The notes beneath the pieces were generated by a model. It saw only the letters and a program-made list of their open reading frames with translations, had not been told where the DNA came from and searched no databases. The position numbers were made by a program, and so were the translations under genes. A DNA stretch of 64,000 nucleotides from Magnolia sinica (lineage: Eukaryota; Streptophyta; Magnoliopsida; Magnoliales; Magnoliaceae), in NCBI RefSeq assembly GCF_029962835.1, contig NC_080588.1, forward strand, positions 67,190,501 to 67,254,500, given 5' to 3'. Shown here piece by piece: positions 47,072 to 58,190 of the stretch (position 1 is its first letter; each line of letters opens with the position of its first letter).

Positions 47072-47502
47072 GGCTCTGTGGGGCCCACCGTGATGTAAGT
47101 GTTTTATCCACGCCGTTTACCGCTTTTATCAGATCATTTTAAGGTATGATACTAAAAATTAGGCAGGTCCAAATCTTAAGTGGACCACAAAGTGGGGATT
47201 GAACGTCTACCATTAAAAACTTCTTGGGAGCTGGAGAAGTTTCGGATCAAGCTGATATTTTTGTTTTCACTTCATCCACTTCTACATGACCTTATTAATA
47301 GGTTGGATGGTAAAAAAACACATCACGTTGGCCCTTAGAAAGGTTTGGACGGTACGTGTCATTATCGGTACAGCTTCCTTTGGTGTGGTCCACTGGAGCT
47401 GTGGACTTGTCTCATTTTTAGGATCATGCTTTAAAATGATCTGATAAAACCGGGGAACGGAGTGGATAAAATACTTACATCACGGTGGGCCCCACAGCGT
47501 CC
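47072..47502. mobile_element. Family A MITE with perfect 9-bp target duplication
   Basis: Ends GG-CTCTGTGGGGCCCACCG and the inverse CGGTGGGCCCCACAGCGTCC. It is flanked on both sides by ATGGTTAGT (47063-47071 and 47503-47511), a perfect 9-bp direct duplication. Length is 431 bases. This copy fixes the family's ends and places it with Mutator-type elements. Confidence 0.9.
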
Positions 47503-47877
47503 ATGGTTAGTTGGGTTTGCTGGGCCGTCCATTAGCCAAATAAGCCAGGCAATGGTTTTAAATTAGTGGGCCACAGCCAGGGTGGGCCCCACTCAACCTG
47601 AAGTCCACCTGTGGCCCACCATCTAAGCCTCTACTTTGTGATAGATACGCCCTATTTTTCTAATTTTGGTAAAAGAGAAGTACAAAGCTCTACTGTTTTA
47701 TTACCTAGAGCTGTACTAAATTGACCAAACAATGGTAACTGGGTTTTCCTTATTTAACTCTACGTCAAAAGCAACCTATCATGTTTCGCCACGTGTCATT
47801 CTATGTCTCACTGTATCTCGCTATCCGCCACAGTCATTAATGACATCAGCCATATTTTTTTTGTAAGTGCCTCGAGT

Positions 47878-48369
47878 CGGACGCGGATTCGGTGGATACA
47901 GGAGCTAAGTGGATCCGTGACTGTGGGGCCATTTTGATGTATTTGTTTTATATCCACTCCGTTCATCCGTTTTTATAGATCATTTTTTTGGTATGAGCCC
48001 AAAAATTAAGAAGATCCAAATATCAGGTGAACCACACCACAGAAAATAGTAACGCCCACCATTAAAAACCTCCTACGGCCCACTGTCATGTTATTTAGCC
48101 ATCCGACCTGTTGATAAGGTCACACGAACCTGGATGAAGGTAAAAAAACAAATATCAGATTGATCCAAAACTTCTGTGGACGACCAAAAGCTTTTAATGG
48201 GGTTCTCAATCAACACTGTTTCTTGTGGTGTGGTCCACCTGAGACTTGGATTTACTTCATTTTTGGGCTCATGCCGTAAAATGACCTGGAAAATGGATGG
48301 ATGGCGTGGATATAAAACACGTACATCACGGTGGGCCGTACAGTCTCGGATCCACGGAATCCGCTTCCG
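47878..48369. mobile_element. Family A MITE with CGGAAGCGGATTC ends
   Basis: The left end CGGACGCGGATTCGGTGGAT mirrors the right end ATCCACGGAATCCGCTTCCG. Inner arms are TTGATGTATTTGTTTTATAT against ATATAAAACACGTACATCAC. The target duplication was not recovered. It has its own outermost 20 bases, different from those of the other copies. Confidence 0.75.
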
Positions 48370-51300
48370 TTTCAGTCATTGGTGTCCAGTAGTCCATTGG
48401 GCCACTCCAACATGTAGTCCTCTGGCCCTCTCAGTTCACATGGTGCCCGTACATTGCCTTGTAACCGTTCATCTGGTGATCCTCGACACTAGACATGTGT
48501 GGTTCCGATCATTTAACGTTTGGCCCCACACACGCCCCGGTGGAGTACTCAATTACTGGTAGTCCGGCGGAGTGCTCAATCGTTTCATGCAAAATTATCG
48601 CGTCCCCAAACATGACCTCCATGATAAACGGTGATCTTGGTGGGCCCTTCCGTTTGGATGGTTCGGATTTCCTAAAGAAGGGAAAGATTGGCGGAAAAGA
48701 TGGGGCGGCACTTGGTTAGTTGTACTGCCGAGTTGCATGGGACACTGGAGCAGGTGGAAATCGAATGCCGTTTTTGGCAATTCTCAGCCTTTCATTTTAG
48801 TTGCATAAATGCAGTAATAAAATCTAATTTCCGGAAGTGTCCTTTGTGGCAGGTCTTCCACTGCCACACTCAAAAATGTCTCTGCTTTGAACATAGGGTT
48901 ATGATAGTTCATGGTGGTGACTCTTCAACCGTACACATGACATTTGTGTACGAAAATCCAGACCGTCCTAATCTATGACCCAATAATGGATGGATCATAA
49001 CCTAAAGTTAGAACTGAGAAAACGATATAAAACATTTGCTTTTACTGTTTTAATTTTACCATACATTTTGTGGGCCTCAAAAAGATACTTACTATTGCTT
49101 CGTCAGCTTTAATTTTGAAAATTCCCCATCTATAACATGCCCAACAATTTGGATGGCTTGGATAGCCGTTGGTATTTCCATGTGTCAGGGGATGAGTCAG
49201 CACCTTTTTTTTAAATGGTGGTGAACTATTGCAGGAGTTTATCCATATATATACAATGGAGAAACTGAAGGTTTCAAGTCCATCCGGTTGGACTATAAAT
49301 TACAGTACACCCAGTTCTAACCGTTTATTTTTTACGAAATCCAAACCGTCCAATAGGTGGGTCCTATCCTGGTAATCATCTTATCACAAAATCATTCATA
49401 TCCACAGATCCATTGAACCAAACTTGTATTTTTCTATTTCTCAATGGATGGATATTGATTTCTATGGTGTGGTCCACCTGATGTGTGTATATGATTGATT
49501 TTTACTATTAATGTTTCTCGTTGTGGGGCCAACCTATTGGAATGGCTGGATTTCAGGTTCACTTGACAGGTTCGAAATTATCCTCTGGGTGGGCCATACC
49601 TTGCGGTGAGTTGAAACCTCCTCGCGGATAAATGATCTAGTTCGCCATGTTTTCACCTACTTGAATCTGGACCTGAGTTGGCATCCAAATGATCTATCTG
49701 GACCGTCCATTAGGTCAAGGATACTCTTCTTAGGTTTATTGGAAAGATTTATAGTGATCGGATGATCAGGACCATTGAAACAGTAAACAAAATGGTTGGT
49801 AGAGATTTTACATAAATGATAGGTCGGGTAACTACTTAAGACATAGGTGAAGAAGTGTGGAGCGGATATAATGGACGGTCCGGATTGATGATGTGGATGG
49901 CAGTGAATCCACATGCAAGTGGGTGCATGGAAAGATTTACATGCAGCTGTTTTTACTGTAGTATGCAGTGTTATGTCGTCTGAAAACCTGAGACCTGACA
50001 AATGTCATTGAATGCATCTTTCCTCCGCTTCTTTGGGGTCTCTTTCTTTCTTCTCTGCCTGTTTTTGGGTATTTGTAGCTGGGCCCCACCACCCAAATAC
50101 ATTCGGTAGCTCGCGTAACCACTTTAACGCACTTGGGTCTCTTCGTTTCACAATAGTAAGTGGGCCCCACATTTTCGCACTGTCGGAATTAAATGGGCCG
50201 GATTGATCTTAACCGTCCGTTTGTAGACTGCATGATACGGCCCACCATATCTGTATGATCTTTTTTCGCTCTTTGATTTTGCAACATGGCCCACTAGATG
50301 AACGGTTTTGAGGATGGTTAGTGTGTAAGTTTTGGAGTGGTCCTGCGAGTTACTTATGTATTCCTCTTTTCTTTTGAAACACTTTGGGAATGTGGTAGAG
50401 CCATCTCTCCCTAACCATTTACCTTTTTTAAAAAATCTACTGTTACATTGAATAGCAGTGATCGGACGGATAGGAACATTCGGCGCAAATATATTTTTAA
50501 CCATTTTCTATCCACCGTAGGATAAACAAGATGTATGGTCCAAATTTATATATGTCCCTGCCACGTGTTTCATTGCAGAGATGGATGTACCATATTTCGG
50601 TTCAGCCGTCTCTACCATACCGTTCCCACGTACCACTTTTTGGTCGTCGTCTATTTTGTTTGACTTCCGGCACGGCGGGTCAGGAGAGTTAAAAAATAAA
50701 GGATTTTTTATAAAATAGTACCTCGTTATTATAATATTTACACTCCGCCGCCTGTTAAGAACTTTTTCATTAAACTACCCGTTCGTTTATGTAATTATAA
50801 AATTAGCTGATGATTTTTGTAAATGACGTAAATGACCTTGTGATGGAATTTAAAAGGCAAGCATTTCATTCATGTTTAACATATGATTAGGTATAAGATG
50901 GCCCATCGGTAGTTTATGGTTTTAGATGATGATGCCGAGGTTTTAGATTATGAGATTACTAATGATACATCTAGCAAGATGAAATTAAAGAGAGATGCCT
51001 TGAATGAGATCCGGATCATTTACCAAGTGCACCTTATGGTGGATGCTCGAACCCTAGTTGAAAAATATCTTGCGGGTCCACTAATTAGTTGGACAACACA
51101 TGCCCAATAAAATGGATGGTTAAGAATGATATTGACTCTTTATGTATGGTTTAAATGTTGGTACACTTGGTGAGTTGTTGCTTGATTTTCACAACATTGG
51201 ATAAATTAGTTGAGTAGATTGATCATATATGCTTTTAACCTCACATTCGAGTCTTACATCTGACAAGTTACAGCACATTAAATTACAGTGTATAATTGAA

Positions 51301-52690
51301 CTCTCCGTTGATATACATTAATATGTCATATTCTAATGGCTCAAGCTTAATAGATTATGGTCAAGTGTTTGAATCCCGATAATAGCAAATATACCTCCAT
51401 TGATATATTCACAAACTCCGTGAGTATCCCTCGACCCTTGCCTAGTATGTTTCTGCGGGATTCAAACACTTCACCTTCCACTATAATACCGTGTCAAATA
51501 ACCACTTGCTCTCTTAAAGCTCGTGGTTGTTCGACCATCCAAACTTAATTTTGCTATAGACGAACTTTACCATCAAAATCATTGCAATAGGATAACCATC
51601 TAATTTCAAAGTTAAAATTTGACCACTAATTTTTATAAACGTCCATTTTTACGGTCACCAATAAGATGGTTAGATTTTGGGCCATGCTCCATTCACGCAT
51701 ATGATTTCGACAATCTAGATTGGTGTATACATATTCCTAGTTGCATATATAACTTAAAATTCAGAGATTTGGCACCCGGTTCTAGTCATTAGATACTCTG
51801 CCGGAGTGTGAAGTTTGATAAACAGGCAACACGAAATTGTTCTCTTGGCGAGCCCACTGTCCCTAAGCCATGATTCCCTTCAATTATAATCGCGACAATC
51901 TTGTTGGGTCTTGTATTAACTGAATCCGTCTCCATCAATGGCTAAAGTTCGTAAATATAACTTCCCCTTCCCTATTTACTGTCTCCTAAAATAAAATTGG
52001 TTGAACGATCCTAAACTCGGAATAGTATTCACTCGGCATTTTTTTCATTTACAAAAACGATTTTCTTAATCTATAGTGAAAGTATGGAAGTGATAGTTAC
52101 CTCTAATGAGGTAGGTTGATGAAAAGCATTTTTAAAAAGTACTGTAAAGCAAATAGGATAATAAAGTGGTATTATTTTGTAAAAGATCAATTAAAAGATT
52201 CAAATGACGAATCCTGCGTCCACGTTCAGGATCTGGGCCGTTCATCACGGCGGACCCACTTGGCCATAACCTAGCAGTTGCACCATTCCAGGATTGTCGT
52301 TAGTTTAGGAGTGTTTATACGTCAGCTACTATTTTCTAAATGGTACCCCACAATCTATTTAATACCCAAGATGTTCATAAAATGTTAGCATTTCATGTTT
52401 GCATTCATGCATACCACATCGAAGGGCCATCAGATCAACGGCCTAGATCAAGAGAACACGCATCCCACTTAAATAAATATAGAATTTAAGGACACCATGT
52501 TAGGATCTGTGGAGCTTGATCATCTGAGAAGTATTGTTCATCCAACTATTACTGTCATAAGTTAATCTCACAAGGGTTTTTGAGGGGCATTGCCCCTTTA
52601 CTTTGGGGGTATGAGGGTTTTGACGTCAATTTAGAGAGCAATTTTGTAATTTCACAAGGTGTTTTATGTAAACCCTAATTTGTTTGGGTA
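48370..52690. other. Long gene-free stretch
   Basis: Up to about 50600 there are many short GACCGTCCATC, GGTGGGCCA and GGCCCCAC words without element ends. From 50600 to 52690 sequence is AT-rich and mostly unique. About 52560-52690 (GAGGGGCATTGCCCC, then TTGACGTCAATTTAGAG and GTAAACCCTAATTTG) resembles the tail of a copia LTR but cannot be bounded. No exon-like frame, tRNA or rRNA was recognised. Confidence 0.4.
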
Positions 52691-52773
52691 ATATATATTC
52701 TGATCTAAAAAAGAGAGAATGATTATTTGCATTAGGAGCTACTTCTTCATTTCTTATGTTTATTTTTCCTTGA

Positions 52774-53105
52774 AGCATAGTGGTTTGACTCGTGAATCCA
52801 TGGATGTATCAAAAGGAAACCATCTAAATCCCTATGTTATGATTTGCATCTTGTTTCTTTGTCTTCTTTTAATTTCAATATTGCTATGCGTGTGGTCAAG
52901 AATTTTTTTTTTTTCTCCTGACATATTGTCTATCAAAGTTAAAGCATAGTGAATCGGTGTATGAATCCATGGATGTATTGAAAGGGAACCATGTAAATTC
53001 CTGTGTTATGGTTTGCATCTTTTTTCTTTGTTTTCTTTTAATTTTGAAATTGTTACGTGTTTGGTTAATTAAGAAGAAATCCCCTAACATATTATTTGTC
53101 GAGGT
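52774..53105 (+). repeat. Tandem duplication, about 169-bp unit
   Basis: Two units start AGCATAGTG at 52774 and 52943 and share TGAATCCATGGATGTAT, GGAACCATGTAAATTCC-like and TTTGCATCTT stretches. Units differ at many sites, so the duplication is not recent. Confidence 0.8.
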
Positions 53106-53593
53106 TACTTAGGTCAGCTTAACTACTGGCTCTACATAATAGAAAGTAATATTGGTGTTGTCTTTTTGAAAAGACCAAAGTGACCTATTGTTGGCCTATT
53201 TTGCAGGGACAATATGGGAATTTCGTAAAGAGTGACCATGCGTGGAATGAAACTGAAATCCTATTGTCAAAGAAGCTCCTTCCTTCCATTTTAGATATTG
53301 GCGCATGGTGGCTCAATCCTTTTAGGAAACATTGTGTTATTAGGGTTTATCTTCCCAATACATGTTTCTATGCTTCTCTTTAATTTGCAATAATTTCAAA
53401 CTTGATACATAAGGTTGGTGTTGCATAAATTCAAAATACAAGAAATTATAGTGGTACACTTTTATCATAGACTCCCTGTTCCATTCATATGGGGCCCAGG
53501 CTTCTGCAATCTAAACCGTCGGTTCGATGCACCCCGTGGTAGATAAGGATCAAAGATTGAAATCAGTTCCAATGTACCATACCAATCGCCACC

Positions 53594-54136
53594 GGAAACG
53601 GATTGGCTACTCCCCCTGACACCAGCCCCGTGGCCGGTGGTCAGTGCTCTATGGGCCCCACCATGATGTATGTGTTTCATCCATTCTGTTCATCCATTTT
53701 TAAAGATCATTTTAGTGCTTTAAACTAAAAAAGGAAGAAGGATATAAATCTTAGGTGGACCACACCACAGGAAAACAATAGTGATTGGATATCCATCATT
53801 TAAATCCTCCTAAGGCCCACTGTACTGTTTATCTGACATCTAATATGTTGATTAGGTCACAAAGACCCAGATGAAGGTCAAAAACAAAGATCAGCTTCAT
53901 CCAATACTTTTATGGCCCCCAAAAAGTTTTTAATGGTCGACGTTCATTCAACACTGTTTCCTGTAATGTGGTCTACTTGAAATTGGGATGCACCTCTTTT
54001 TTTTTGTGTAATACCATAAAATAATCTAGAAAAATAGATGGACGGCATGGGTGAAACACATACATCATGGTGGGGCCCACAGGGAACCGAACACCAGCCA
54101 TTGGCTGGTGTCAGGGGGAGTAGCCAATCCGTTTCC
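53594..54136. mobile_element. Mutator-like MITE, family A, complete
   Basis: The 20-base ends GGAAACGGATTGGCTACTCC and GGAGTAGCCAATCCGTTTCC are perfect inverses, and the arms continue through TGACACCAGCC and the CCCACCATGATGTATGTG motif. Flanks ATCGCCACC (53585-53593) and ATCACCACC (54137-54145) match at 8 of 9, a Mutator-size target duplication. Same subfamily as 7727-8251, with cleaner ends. Confidence 0.9.
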
Positions 54137-54145
54137 ATCACCACC

Positions 54146-54824
54146 GAAGCCAGTTTAAGGTCGAAACGGTTCATATTGGCGACATGTACTAGTTTTGGAC
54201 AGTTTGGGGTTTAAGATCACAACTTTCAGAAATCTGAACCACTAGGGTTGGATCTTCTAATCTAGGAGATTTTTTGGTGGGGTCCATCAGATCAACGGTG
54301 TGGATTGTGGGACCATGGCCTCATGTGTATAATGACTAGGATTAGGACCACATGACTCATGTACCTTATTTAGAACATGCAGCTGTCACGTAGAATAATG
54401 AGTTTCGGATATTGAGCAAACAGGCCTTGTCCTGTGTAGGTAGAACTTTCATGTGTTTTCTCTCCTGTCTTTCCTATGCTGTGTTGAAGGATTGTGACTC
54501 ACCAACCCAATTCTACCCCTTAAAGCTGTTGACTAGCTATGACTCAGTGACTCAGATTGACTCGTTAGTTCATTACTTGAGTTGGGACTCGTCCGAGTCA
54601 GGGGTGACTCAGTGAGTTGACTCAGTGTGTCAGACTGAATCGACTCTGACTGAATCTCAGTTGACTAGGACGAGTGGAATCAGACTCGTCTGAGTCATTA
54701 AAACCATGTCACGCTCGATCACACACATGCGATAGTCTGACACACGTGAGGTGGCAACATTATTATAGAGGGACGCGGATTGCATCCTACCTCCACCCGT
54801 CTTAGCTGGGAACGGGCAGCGGCT
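54146..54824. other. Intergenic with GACTCAG-rich patch
   Basis: About 54490-54720 is dense in GACTCAG/TGAGTCA/GACTCG words on both strands, recalling the interior of the hAT-like element at 14667 but without definable ends. No gene is supported. Confidence 0.4.
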
Positions 54825-54829
54825 TTGAG

Positions 54830-55172
54830 TGGCCACCATGATGTAGGGGTCTTATCCACACATCCATCCATTTTTTTCCTATCATTTTAGATTATAAGAC
54901 CAAAATGAGTCAGATTGAAGTCTCACGTGGAGTACACAATAGGGATTAAACTATTACCATTGAAAACTTCTTGGGTGCCACAAGTTTTGGATGGAGTTGA
55001 TAATTTTGTTTTCTCTTCATCTAGATCTATGTAACTTTATGAATAGGTTGGATGGCAAATAAACATCACGATGGGCCCTAGAAAAGTTTCAAAGGAGAGA
55101 ATCATTATCACCGCTGCTTCCTGTGGTGTGGTCCACTTGAGACTTGAATTTGCCTCATTTTTGGGCTTATAC
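54830..55172. mobile_element. Family A MITE, right end cut off
   Basis: Starts GTGGCCACCATGATGTAGGG and follows the family order into the inverse arm, then stops at CATTTTTGGGCTTATACCTC, exactly where the 120-bp direct repeat (55175) begins. Confidence 0.6.
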
Positions 55173-55174
55173 CT

Positions 55175-55294
55175 CAATCCTTGGTCCAAACTACTTGCGC
55201 CATCATCAGTGGATCATATCAATAGATCAGACTGATCCGATAATCCTAACCATCTGATTTTGTTTGTTGAATTCCACATTGACCAATTGGATGA
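55175..55294 (+). repeat. 120-bp direct repeat, left of the UGT gene
   Basis: Aligns without gaps to 58071-58190, with about 21 differences in 120 by hand count. Contains AGATCAGACTGATCC and ACCAATTGGATGAT. Together with its partner it brackets the UGT gene. Confidence 0.85.
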
Positions 55295-56476
55295 TTTGGA
55301 ATATTAGGGTTTGGTTTTCTTTATAAATGATGTAATCGGAAGTATGAAGATAATTATTGATTAATAAAATTTCTGAATTTACCTTCTTTTTTTTCCTCAT
55401 GTATTCAAGAATGATCCAGTGAATTCAAGATTTTATACACTTGAGGTAAACAATGATCTTCCTCATCACACACTTCCCTACATCAGCATTTGAGAGACAA
55501 TTTCAAATAAGCTTTGGCTTGAAATCTCGTTGGCTCATATTCTGAGTCCACTCACTGAGTTTTAAGGATGGATTGGTAGGCTTGCGACAAAAATAGTGGC
55601 TTGAAGATGGAGCAGGCCTACCAATTTTATTTTATTTTTAAATGAATGGGCGGGCCCGAGACATCGAGCTTCTCCCCCATTGTGAGTGGACCATACTCAA
55701 AGAAACTTCACAATCAGACTACTCTTAACCTTCCAATTGGCATATGTAATTATTATGCAGAATTCTAAGGACCATTCTGTACATCGGATACGGAGATCCG
55801 AAGAATTATAGGGCATACCTTATTGAGACAACATTGCTGTAGGTCGAATACCGCAGTCTTACTTTACTTGTACCCTTAGAGAATCTTACGGGATTCTTGC
55901 TTATGACAATGTTGTTGGATTGGGGACCCAACTTTGTTTTACGGTTGGTTGTAGAGGGTACATAGAAGAGTTTGAAACCCATCAAAACTCCTCTTTCTAA
56001 GGCTCTATACGAATTTGGTAATCATCCTGTATATGTATCACAGTTGTAGCACATCACTCCTTACACGATTTTAGATACATCACAACTTAGTTGTAGCATA
56101 CCACTCCTTATACGATTTCAGATGCGTCACAACCTGGTGGGTCCACTGGTACACTCAATCACACTATCCAACACTCAAGACAATTCTGACCGTTGATCAA
56201 TAATACCCACGTTATAGAATTCTTACATCACGAGCATATAAATAGCTAAAAAGAGAAATTCGAAGTATCCACATTTGATGGGAAAAAAAAAAAGGCAACA
56301 TCATCTCTCATCATTCATCAATGATGGGGCCATAACATCAACGGCTGGATTAATTAAAGCAACCATGATCCTACAGTAACGAAGTTCACATTCAATGGGA
56401 AAGTACTTATATCAAATGAAAGTAACCAATCCTAACAGCTACTACGTCTTACATTTTATTTCAGATCAGTTGCCCT
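55295..56476. other. Downstream flank of the UGT gene
   Basis: No second gene seen. A short local duplication (CATCACTCCTTACACGATTT and CACTCCTTATACGATTTCAG, about 56052-56120) lies here. AATAAA on the minus strand at 56455-56460 could serve the UGT transcript, but it lies very close to the stop codon. Confidence 0.35.
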
Positions 56477-57859
56477 TTATGTCTTGGAGCTTTTGAGGAA
56501 GTTGATAAATTCATTCATGTAGTTTTCATGGAGTGTCTGATCACTGAAAATGGCCTTCATTTCTATCGATTTAAGCCTAAACCTTTCTCCTTCCTCTTCA
56601 ACCACGGCCAGCCTCAGCGCCCGAGCGATCGCATCCCTGTCGAAGGACCCATCGTTGTTTATCTCAACTTTTATAGCCAGACCCTTGTCCACCAACATCC
56701 TCGCATCCAATGAATGGACGTTCGCAAGCGGCAATACGATGAGCGCATGCCCATACTGGACAGTCTCGATGATGGACGCCCACCCGGAGTGAAACAAAGA
56801 TCCACCGATGGAAGGGTGGGACAGTATCTCCAACTGAGGGGCCCAACCCATATAGACGACCCCACGACTGCCGATCTGGCTCTCGAATCCCGGCGGAAGG
56901 GTTTCGATGTCATTGGTTGCCCATATGGGAGTCCTGATGGCCCATAGAAATGGCAAATTGGAGAGTTGAAGTCCAAGTGCAATCTCAAACACTTGATCTC
57001 TTTTCAATTTACACTCACTCCCGAAGCAAACGAACACCACCGATCTGTTGGGCTGTTCATCGAGCCATTTGAGTGTTTTTGCCCACTTGGGGTCAGTCGT
57101 TTCTCTCTTCTCTGGTGGCGTCGGTGGAAGTAATCCGACTGGAATGACCGGTCTCTTGAGCAATTTCTTGAGTAAGCCCAAGTACACCTCTTGGAACTCA
57201 TTGCAACTCCGAATTGCCATTGCTAAGCACCCTTGGAGTGCTAGCGCTAAACGATCCAAACCCGAGAAGCCTGATGCATCTGGGCTGAAAAACCAACGGT
57301 AGAAACCAGCGGTCTCATGGGGCGAAAAGGCAACGGACGACTCGAATTCAAACCACTCAGGCGGGGACGCCAGACTCTCTGGTGATGGCCATATTTTCTT
57401 TAGGCCGTCTGCGATCGGCGCAAAGAATGCAAACACGTTAGCTGAACCAATAAAGAAGAAGACACGAGGGATGTTGAATTCACTTGCAACATTGCCCACC
57501 CAACTGGGGAAGAAGTCATGGACTATCCAGTCCGGCGATTCTTTGGTAATGAACTTCTTGAAGGCTGGGTAGGAGAGATCGAAGGCCTTCATCAAGTACT
57601 CGTTGCTTCCTTGGAGGATATCGACAGTGGCCTCGGCGCCTTCAGGTAGGCCGTCCACCTTCGCCAAGGGAAGCTCCACCAGATTGATCAGAGCAGTTAG
57701 ATGTTGTGGGATCTTGGGTAGCCTTTGGATGTTTTTCTGAGTGGTGAGGAAGGAGATTCGGATGCCCGCTTTGGCTAAGGCTATGGAGAGATGAAGGAAT
57801 GGGATCATGTGACCAAAAGCCAGCCATGGAAGCATCACCACATGCATGCCTTCACCCAT
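56477..57859 (-). CDS. UDP-glycosyltransferase, UGT91-like, single exon, intact
   Basis: Family 1 glycosyltransferase that would move a sugar from a UDP-sugar to a small molecule or to an existing glycoside, in the cytosol. 460 residues, the usual length, with no break. His17 (WLAFGH) is the expected catalytic base and Asp115 (WIVHDF) its partner. The PSPG donor box starts at W339 (WAPQLEILSHPS) and contains HSGW (357-360), as in UGT91 members. The last two PSPG positions, usually Asp/Glu-Gln, are Val381-His382, and HSGWAS has Ala where Asn or Ser is usual. UGT91 relatives often add a second sugar to flavonoid, triterpenoid or steviol glycosides; the substrate here is unknown. The start is the first ATG, just before the HVVMLPWLAFGH core. 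The gene sits alone, bracketed by 120-bp direct repeats. Confidence 0.93.
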   Translation of the reverse strand: MGEGMHVVMLPWLAFGHMIPFLHLSIALAKAGIRISFLTTQKNIQRLPKIPQHLTALINLVELPLAKVDGLPEGAEATVDILQGSNEYLMKAFDLSYPAFKKFITKESPDWIVHDFFPSWVGNVASEFNIPRVFFFIGSANVFAFFAPIADGLKKIWPSPESLASPPEWFEFESSVAFSPHETAGFYRWFFSPDASGFSGLDRLALALQGCLAMAIRSCNEFQEVYLGLLKKLLKRPVIPVGLLPPTPPEKRETTDPKWAKTLKWLDEQPNRSVVFVCFGSECKLKRDQVFEIALGLQLSNLPFLWAIRTPIWATNDIETLPPGFESQIGSRGVVYMGWAPQLEILSHPSIGGSLFHSGWASIIETVQYGHALIVLPLANVHSLDARMLVDKGLAIKVEINNDGSFDRDAIARALRLAVVEEEGERFRLKSIEMKAIFSDQTLHENYMNEFINFLKSSKT

Positions 57860-57945
57860 GGCTTACCGAATGCAATTGAAGGGTGGGACCCAACTTCTCT
57901 ACAGTCTATACAAACATTTGATCAAAGGGAAGAGAGGAAGCACTT

Positions 57946-57955
57946 GGTTTTATAG
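57946..57955 (-). promoter_or_regulatory. Likely TATA box of the UGT gene
   Basis: CTATAAAACC on the minus strand, about 90 bases upstream of the UGT start codon, where a plant core promoter element would be expected for a leader of about 60 bases. Confidence 0.6.
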
Positions 57956-58070
57956 CTCAAGGAAAACGTTACACTGGTGACATTATTTCACTACCATTTT
58001 TGGATTGTCCAACACAAGCAATACAACACGTAGTGGCGGTGCATGATCTAACGCCCTGAAACAGATTATT

Positions 58071-58190
58071 AATCCTCGTTCCAAAATACGTGCTCCATTA
58101 TCAATGGATCAGATCGAAAGATCAGACTGATCCAACAATCTTAACCATCTGCTTTTGTTCGTTGAATCCTATGTCAACCAATTGGATGAT
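58071..58190 (+). repeat. 120-bp direct repeat, promoter side of the UGT gene
   Basis: Partner of 55175-55294, in the same orientation, 212 bases beyond the UGT start codon. Confidence 0.85.

Noticed and set aside
56528-57302. Plus-strand open frames across the UGT gene
   Set aside because: Shadows of the intact minus-strand coding sequence.
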